From positions 1-9,669 of the forward strand of contig JBBIJC010000093.1 of NCBI GenBank assembly GCA_037446165.1: a stretch of 9,669 nucleotides of DNA, in the 5' to 3' direction. The stretch's first letter is position 1. Each line of letters starts with the position of its first letter. The position numbers and the translations under genes are program-made. Below, one piece after another: positions 5,334-9,669 of the stretch. The DNA comes from Parasulfuritortus sp037446165 (GTDB lineage Bacteria; Pseudomonadota; Gammaproteobacteria; Burkholderiales; Thiobacillaceae). A model generated the notes under the pieces. It was given only the letters and a program-made list of their open reading frames with translations, did not search any database and was not told where the DNA came from.

Positions 5334-5777
5334 ATGTCCCTCAAAGAGCAAATCACCGAGGACATGAAGGGGGCCTTGCGCGCCAGGGAAACGGCGCGAC
5401 TGTCTGCCTTGCGGCTGCTGATCGCCGCCTTCCGGCAGAAGGAGATCGACGAGCGAGTCGATCTGGACGATGCCGGCATTACCGGCGTGGTCGAAAAACT
5501 CATCAAGCAACGCAAGGATTCGGTGGCCCAGTTTCAGGCCGCGAATCGTCAGGATCTCGCCGATCAGGAACAGTTCGAAATCGACGTCCTGACCGCATAC
5601 ATGCCCCAGCCCTTTTCCGAAGCCGAAGTCGCCGAGCTGATCAAGGCCGCTCTGGCCGAGACCGGTGCGGCTTCTGCCAAGGACATGGGCAAGGTCATGG
5701 CCTGGATCAAACCCCGTCTGGCCGGTCGCGCCGACATGGCCGCCGTCTCCGCCAAGATCAAAACCTTCTTGGCTTAA
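5334..5777 (+). CDS. GatB/YqeY domain-containing protein
   Basis: A soluble 147-residue protein of the YqeY family, which resembles the C-terminal tRNA-binding tail domain of the GatB amidotransferase subunit but lacks the kinase-like and cradle domains. Family marks are SLKEQITEDMKGALRARE at the start, LSALRLLIAAFRQKEID, EKLIKQRKDSVAQF, LTAYMPQPFSEAEV, and the C-terminal block GAASAKDMGKVMAWIKPRLA followed by GRADMAAVSAKIKTFL. A role linked to tRNA or tRNA-dependent amidation is inferred from the domain; the true function is not established. It lies between rpsU and dnaG, as in Pseudomonas and betaproteobacteria but not E. coli, with AGGT 7 nt before the ATG and short gaps on both sides (19 and 33 bp), consistent with co-transcription. 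Confidence 0.93.
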   Translation: MSLKEQITEDMKGALRARETARLSALRLLIAAFRQKEIDERVDLDDAGITGVVEKLIKQRKDSVAQFQAANRQDLADQEQFEIDVLTAYMPQPFSEAEVAELIKAALAETGAASAKDMGKVMAWIKPRLAGRADMAAVSAKIKTFLA

Positions 5778-5796
5778 TCGCCAGGTTTCCTACAAT
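5769..5796 (+). promoter_or_regulatory. Possible internal promoter before dnaG
   Basis: TTGGCT (5769-5774, overlapping the yqeY stop), a 16-nt spacer and TACAAT (5791-5796) match sigma-70 hexamers at 4 of 6 and 5 of 6 positions. The predicted transcript would begin only about 8 nt before the dnaG ATG, leaving no room for a ribosome site, so this may be chance. Internal promoters are known in the equivalent E. coli operon. Confidence 0.25.
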
Positions 5797-5810
5797 CCGG
5801 GAACGCCATC

Positions 5811-7541
5811 ATGATTCCCCAGGATTTCATTCATCAGTTACTGGATCGCGTCGACGTTGTCGAGGTGATCGATCATTACGTTCCGCTCAAGAAAAAGGGC
5901 GCGAACTATCAGGCCTGCTGCCCGTTTCACGGCGAAAAGACACCGTCCTTCACGGTCAGTCCGACCAAGCAGTTCTACCACTGTTTTGGCTGCGGCGCCC
6001 ATGGCACGGCCATTTCATTCCTGATGGAACATGCGGGCATGGGCTTCATCGAGGCGGTCAAAGAGCTGGCCAATCGGGTCGGGATGACGGTCCCGGACGA
6101 TGGCCAGGTCGTGCATCCGGAAAATGACAACCGCGATCGACTGTATGCGCTGATGGAAGCGGCCGCCCAGTTTTACAAGGACCAGCTCAAGGCCAGCGAG
6201 AAGGCGGTGAATTATCTCAAGGGTCGCGGACTGGAAGGCAAGACCGCGGCCCGTTTCGGCCTCGGCTACGCACCGGACGAATGGCAGGGTCTGGAAAAGA
6301 CCGTGGCCGACTATCAAAGCCAGGATCTGGAAACCGCGGGCATGGTGATCGTCGGTGAAGGCAAGCGCTACGACCGCTTTCGCGACCGGGTGATGTTCCC
6401 GATCCGCAGCGAGCGGGGCAAGGTCATCGCCTTCGGCGGTCGGGTCATCGGCCAGGGCGAGCCCAAATACCTCAATTCGCCGGAAACGCCGCTGTTCCAC
6501 AAGGGGCGCGAACTCTACGGCCTGTTCGAAAACCGGCGCGGCATCCAGCAGGCTGGTCGGGCGGTGGTGGTTGAGGGTTATATGGATGTGGTGATGCTTG
6601 GCCAGTACGGTGTCGAGAACGCGCTCGCAACTCTGGGTACCGCCGTCACGCCTGAGCATGTCGCCAAGATATTCAAGCTGGTCGATGACGTGGTGTTCGC
6701 CTTCGATGGCGATGCCGCCGGCCGCAAGGCGGCGTGGCGGGCGCTGGAAAACTCGTTGCCGCAAATTCCCGATGGCAAGCGGGCTACTTTTCTGTTTCTG
6801 CCGGAGGGAGAGGACCCCGACAGCTATGTGCAAAGCGCTGGTCGGGAGTCCTTCGAGCAGATGTGCGACCGTGCCAAGCCGCTGTCTGACTTTCTGTTTG
6901 ACGAGCTTTCAGCCAAGACCGATACCGCCTCTGAAGAGGGCAAAGTGAGACTTTTTACCCTGGTCGAACCTTACCTGAAACAGATGGCCAAGGCCCCTCT
7001 TCTGGCGCGGTCCCTGCGTCAGCGGCTGGCAGCAGTCTCGGGCGTGGCGACGACGGAAAGGCGTGGGCAACCAGTTATCCGCAAGCCTGCTGGCGGCAGC
7101 AACAGGCCTGTGCCCCCAACTGCTCACCGCATCGTTCTGCAGGCCCTGTTGCATCGGCCGGAGCGACTAAAAACCCTGCCCGAACTGCCGGTCTCGGAGG
7201 GGCAGGCGTCCCGGCAGCTGGAAACCATGCTCGCGGTCATGCAGGAGCATCCTGAACTGGCCGATGTCAGGGGCTTGCTGGAGTATTTTCGAGGCCAGCC
7301 CGAAGAAACGTTGGTTCAGGCGGCGGCGGCGGGCCTGCTGGAATGGGGTGATGATTACGAGTCCGAGTCGGACCTGCGCGGCGCTTGGGCAACCTTGATG
7401 GGACAAGCTGCGCAGCAGCAGATGAGCGGGTTCAAGGGCAAGAAACTGAGTGAGATTTCAGCCGAGGAGCGCGCCCGTTACATGGCCGCTCTGAAGGAGA
7501 AGAAACTTGACCAATTAAGTCAGGTCAAATCTGAAGAGTAG
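5811..7541 (+). CDS. dnaG: DNA primase
   Basis: DnaG makes the RNA primers used at the replication fork, recruited by the DnaB helicase. The 576-residue protein (E. coli 581) has all three domains. The N-terminal CHC2 zinc-binding domain has C37-x2-H40...C58-x2-C61 (CPFHGEKTPSF and HCFGCGAHG). The RNA-polymerase core includes RFRDRVMFPIRSERGKVIAF (189-208), YLNSPETPLFHKG, the TOPRIM signature VVVEGYMDVVML (E255, D259), FAFDGDAAGRKAA (D299, D301) and PEGEDPDSYV (D335, D337). A less conserved C-terminal helicase-binding domain covers about 435-576 and ends in a lysine-rich helix (LKEKKLDQLSQVKSEE). The ATG at 5811 begins the standard MIPQDFIHQLLDRVD. The ribosome site is poor, which fits the low primase output known from this operon elsewhere. 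It follows yqeY by 33 bp and precedes rpoD by 69 bp. Confidence 0.97.
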   Translation: MIPQDFIHQLLDRVDVVEVIDHYVPLKKKGANYQACCPFHGEKTPSFTVSPTKQFYHCFGCGAHGTAISFLMEHAGMGFIEAVKELANRVGMTVPDDGQVVHPENDNRDRLYALMEAAAQFYKDQLKASEKAVNYLKGRGLEGKTAARFGLGYAPDEWQGLEKTVADYQSQDLETAGMVIVGEGKRYDRFRDRVMFPIRSERGKVIAFGGRVIGQGEPKYLNSPETPLFHKGRELYGLFENRRGIQQAGRAVVVEGYMDVVMLGQYGVENALATLGTAVTPEHVAKIFKLVDDVVFAFDGDAAGRKAAWRALENSLPQIPDGKRATFLFLPEGEDPDSYVQSAGRESFEQMCDRAKPLSDFLFDELSAKTDTASEEGKVRLFTLVEPYLKQMAKAPLLARSLRQRLAAVSGVATTERRGQPVIRKPAGGSNRPVPPTAHRIVLQALLHRPERLKTLPELPVSEGQASRQLETMLAVMQEHPELADVRGLLEYFRGQPEETLVQAAAAGLLEWGDDYESESDLRGAWATLMGQAAQQQMSGFKGKKLSEISAEERARYMAALKEKKLDQLSQVKSEE

Positions 7542-7561
7542 GGCGATTCGGCGACTTCGTG

Positions 7562-7567
7562 TAAAAT
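7562..7567 (+). promoter_or_regulatory. Possible -10 element of an internal rpoD promoter
   Basis: TAAAAT (5 of 6 matches to TATAAT) lies in the dnaG-rpoD gap, followed by GCCGGA. A start near 7574 would leave a 37-nt leader containing the rpoD ribosome site. No recognisable -35 hexamer is found 16-18 nt upstream, and no heat-shock sigma-32 pattern was found in the end of dnaG, so support is weak. Confidence 0.25.
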
Positions 7568-7595
7568 GCCGGACTTTTGCGCTAAATCCAAGTTT

Positions 7596-7600
7596 GGAGA
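7596..7600 (+). promoter_or_regulatory. Ribosome site that decides the rpoD start
   Basis: GGAGA lies 10 nt before the ATG at 7611. An upstream in-frame ATG at 7566 would add MPDFCAKSKFGDQQA but overlaps the presumed -10 element and has no ribosome site. The 7611 start is therefore preferred. Confidence 0.7.
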
Positions 7601-7610
7601 TCAACAGGCG

Positions 7611-9560
7611 ATGGTGACTGACAAAAAACCAGCGCGGCAAGGCACCGCCAAGCAACCCCGGCAAACAGCCAAACAAGCCAAGCAGGCCGCGGCGCTCGCC
7701 CAAGTGGCGAACGCGCAGGATGCTGCCAATTCCAATGAGGATCGGCGGACCCGCCTGAAGAGCCTCATTCTGCTCGGCAAGGAGCGGAGTTACCTTACCT
7801 ACGCCGAGATCAACGATCATCTGCCTGACGACATGCTCGATGCCGAGCAGATCGAAGGCATCATCAGCATGATCAATGACATGGGTATCCAGGTCTACGA
7901 CGAGGCGCCTGCCGCCGAAGACCTGCTCATGTCCGAGGCGCCCGCTCCGGTGGCCGATGAAGACGCCGTGGAAGAAGCCGAAGCGGCTCTGTCCACCGTC
8001 GATGCCGAGTTCGGTCGCACGACCGACCCCGTGCGCATGTACATGCGCGAGATGGGTACGGTCGACCTCCTGACCCGGGAAGGCGAAATCGAGATTGCCA
8101 AGCGTATCGAGGAGGGCCTCAAGCACATGGTGCAGGCCATTTCTGCCTGTCCCTTCTCGATCAACCAGATCCTCGACATGGCCGCCAAGGTCGAGACCGA
8201 GGAAATGCGCATCGACGAACTGGTCGATGGTCTGGTCGATAGTGCCGGCGAAGACATCGCCATGCAGATGCAGGCAGAAGAGGTGGAGCCTTCGGATGAC
8301 GATGACGAAGAGGACGATGACGGCGGTGCCGCCATTTCCGCCGCCAATCTGGCCCAGTTGAGGGTCGATGCGCTGGAACGCTTCGTCGCCATCCGCAAGT
8401 GCAATGACAAGATGCGCGCCGCGGTGACCAAGTACGGCCGCAGCAGCAAGCAACATGAAAAACTCCAGGAAGAACTGAGTAGCCATCTGATGGGCTTCCG
8501 CTTCTCGGCGCGGCAGGTTGAAAGCCTCTGTGACGGTGTGCGCAACATGGTTGAAGCGGTACGCTCGCACGAACGTGCGATCATGGATATCGCCGTCAAC
8601 AAATGCGCCATGCCACGCCCGCATTTCATCAAGACCTTCCCCGGCAATGAAGGCAATGATGAATGGGTGGTCGCTGAAATCGCCAGCAAGAAGTCCAACA
8701 GCGAAATGCTGGAGCGCCTTCAGTACGACATCAACGAGCACCAGGAAAAACTGCGCGATTTGCAGGACCAGTCGGGCTTGCCGGTGAAGGACCTGAAGGA
8801 CATCAACAAGCAGATGTCCACCGGTGAGGCCAAGGCCCGCCGCGCCAAGCGCGAGATGATCGAGGCCAACCTGCGTCTGGTGATCTCCATCGCCAAGAAA
8901 TACACCAACCGCGGCCTGCAGTTCCTCGACCTGATCCAGGAAGGCAACATCGGCCTGATGAAGGCGGTCGACAAGTTCGAGTACCGCCGCGGCTACAAGT
9001 TCTCGACCTACGCCACCTGGTGGATCCGGCAGGCCATCACCCGCTCGATTGCCGACCAGGCGCGCACCATTCGCATCCCGGTGCACATGATCGAGACCAT
9101 CAACAAGATGAACCGGATCAGCCGCCAGATCCTGCAGGAAACCGGCCAGGAACCCGATCCGGCCACCCTGGCCCTGAAGATGGAAATGCCCGAGGACAAG
9201 ATTCGCAAGATCATGAAGATTTCCAAGGAACCCATCTCCATGGAAACCCCGATCGGCGACGACGAGGACTCGCATCTGGGCGACTTCATCGAAGACCAGT
9301 CCACCCTGGCCCCGGTCGAAGCCGCGCTGTACTCCAGCCTGCAGAACGCCACCCAGGACGTGCTGGACTCGCTCACCCCGCGTGAGGCCAAGGTTCTGCG
9401 CATGCGCTTCGGCATCGAGATGAACACCGATCACACGCTGGAAGAAGTCGGCAAGCAGTTCGACGTCACCCGCGAGCGGATTCGCCAGATCGAAGCCAAG
9501 GCGCTGCGCAAGCTGCGTCATCCTTCCCGATCCGAGCGGCTGCGCAGCTTCCTCGATTGA
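7611..9560 (+). CDS. rpoD: RNA polymerase primary sigma factor sigma-70
   Basis: The housekeeping sigma factor that directs RNA polymerase to -35/-10 promoters. The 649-residue protein has every region. Region 1.1 is at about 45-100 (RRTRLKSLILLGKERSYLTY), after a Lys/Gln/Ala-rich 40-residue leader. Region 1.2 is at about 130-173 (FGRTTDPVRMYMREMG). A long non-conserved region carries an acidic run at 229-237 (DDDDEEDDD). Region 2 is at about 410-480, with EANLRLVISIAKKYTNRG and the -10 recognition helix KFSTYATWWIRQAITRSIAD. Region 3 is at about 487-565 (IRIPVHMIETINKMNR). Region 4 runs to the end, with LTPREAKVLRMRFGI and the -35 recognition helix-turn-helix TLEEVGKQFDVTRERIRQIE. It is last in the operon. 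The region between 1.1 and 1.2 supports a betaproteobacterial origin. The start at 7611 is set by the ribosome site. Confidence 0.98.
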   Translation: MVTDKKPARQGTAKQPRQTAKQAKQAAALAQVANAQDAANSNEDRRTRLKSLILLGKERSYLTYAEINDHLPDDMLDAEQIEGIISMINDMGIQVYDEAPAAEDLLMSEAPAPVADEDAVEEAEAALSTVDAEFGRTTDPVRMYMREMGTVDLLTREGEIEIAKRIEEGLKHMVQAISACPFSINQILDMAAKVETEEMRIDELVDGLVDSAGEDIAMQMQAEEVEPSDDDDEEDDDGGAAISAANLAQLRVDALERFVAIRKCNDKMRAAVTKYGRSSKQHEKLQEELSSHLMGFRFSARQVESLCDGVRNMVEAVRSHERAIMDIAVNKCAMPRPHFIKTFPGNEGNDEWVVAEIASKKSNSEMLERLQYDINEHQEKLRDLQDQSGLPVKDLKDINKQMSTGEAKARRAKREMIEANLRLVISIAKKYTNRGLQFLDLIQEGNIGLMKAVDKFEYRRGYKFSTYATWWIRQAITRSIADQARTIRIPVHMIETINKMNRISRQILQETGQEPDPATLALKMEMPEDKIRKIMKISKEPISMETPIGDDEDSHLGDFIEDQSTLAPVEAALYSSLQNATQDVLDSLTPREAKVLRMRFGIEMNTDHTLEEVGKQFDVTRERIRQIEAKALRKLRHPSRSERLRSFLD

Positions 9561-9568
9561 CGATTACC

Positions 9569-9588
9569 CGGGGCGGGCAACCGCCCCG
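9569..9588 (+). terminator. GC hairpin between rpoD and the tRNA, without a T-run
   Basis: A perfect 8-bp stem (CGGGGCGG, 9569-9576, with CCGCCCCG, 9581-9588) closes a GCAA loop, a GNRA-type tetraloop. It begins 9 nt after the rpoD stop and ends 2 nt before the tRNA 5' end. There is no T-tract, so it is not a standard intrinsic terminator. It could mark a processed or stabilised mRNA 3' end, with the tRNA cut from a common transcript by RNase P, or reduce read-through. The structure is clear; the role is inferred. Confidence 0.5.
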
Positions 9589-9590
9589 CC

Positions 9591-9667
9591 GGGCCTGTAG
9601 CTCAGTTGGTTAGAGCAGAGGACTCATAATCCTTTGGTCCACGGTTCAAGTCCGTGCGGGCCCACCA
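9591..9667 (+). tRNA. tRNA-Ile2 (anticodon CAU, lysidine-modified)
   Basis: The 77-nt gene folds into a full cloverleaf. The acceptor stem is GGGCCTG/CGGGCCC with one U-G pair and discriminator A. The D stem is GCTC/GAGC, the anticodon stem GAGGA/TCCTT with loop CTCATAA, and the T stem CACGG/CCGTG with loop TTCAAGT. CCA is encoded. The CAT anticodon alone would suggest Met. However, the C4-G69 and C5-G68 pairs are those used by the lysidine synthetase TilS to pick tRNA-Ile2, while E. coli elongator tRNA-Met has U-A and A-U there, and an initiator tRNA is excluded by the paired first base. E. coli also carries an Ile2 gene (ileX) close to rpoD. After modification to lysidine it would read AUA codons. 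Automatic annotation may label it Met. Confidence 0.88.
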
Positions 9668-9669
9668 CT

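Noticed and set aside
7566..7610. An upstream ATG start for RpoD adding 15 residues
   Set aside because: It has no ribosome site and overlaps a possible -10 element, whereas GGAGA precedes the ATG at 7611.
8291..8330. The GAT/GAC/GAA-rich run in rpoD as an inserted repeat
   Set aside because: It encodes the acidic stretch usual in the non-conserved region of proteobacterial sigma-70 and stays in frame.
7515..9521. A 668-codon open frame antisense to all of rpoD
   Set aside because: Its translation is low-complexity (rich in His, Leu, Gly, Asp, Val) with no recognisable domain, and it is explained by the GC-rich codon pattern of rpoD, whose product is beyond doubt. The same applies to antisense frames over dnaG (6015-6833), the HDOD gene (57-725) and the membrane protein (2991-3707).

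Overview
The window looks like a GC-rich proteobacterial chromosome from a draft assembly, most likely a betaproteobacterium. The main evidence is the sigma-70 sequence: the stretch between regions 1.1 and 1.2 (AEDLLMSEAP, ADEDAVEEAEAALSTVDAEF, DPVRMYMREMGTVDLL) reads like betaproteobacterial RpoD. The order folB-plsY-tsaD-rpsU-yqeY-dnaG-rpoD is also the one shared by beta- and many gammaproteobacteria. Genus cannot be read from the sequence.

Left part (1-1900): the last 19 codons of an unidentified gene, then an HDOD-domain protein with a TTG start, whose 3' end overlaps by 17 bp a convergent TauE/SafE (TSUP) membrane transporter gene. The transporter is interrupted near its start by a 100-N scaffold gap. 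The same 55 bases lie on both sides of the gap, so this is almost certainly an assembly artefact: removing the Ns and one copy restores an intact 242-residue protein. A REP-type palindromic doublet separates the transporter from folB, which lies upstream on the same strand.

Middle (1900-5004): folB (folate synthesis) and plsY (phospholipid synthesis) diverge from only 36 bp. After plsY comes a second, C/T-rich palindromic intergenic repeat, an unrecognised protein with a helical N-terminal half and three membrane segments, and a 71-codon remnant of a DUF2202 ferritin-like gene. tsaD (tRNA t6A modification) runs towards these from the other side. The segment between plsY and tsaD is the accessory part of an otherwise conserved neighbourhood.

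Right part (5045-9667): the macromolecular synthesis operon, with protein S21 (translation), a GatB/YqeY-domain protein, primase (replication) and sigma-70 (transcription). It begins at a near-consensus extended -10 promoter. It is followed by a perfect 8-bp GC hairpin and a CAU-anticodon tRNA that is best read as tRNA-Ile2, the lysidine tRNA for AUA codons. tsaD and this operon diverge from about 100 bp.

I found no CRISPR array, transposase, phage module or clearly new system. The points most worth a second look are the false gap, the REP doublet with compensatory changes between its arms, the DUF2202 remnant beside the unknown membrane protein, and the hairpin-tRNA arrangement after rpoD.
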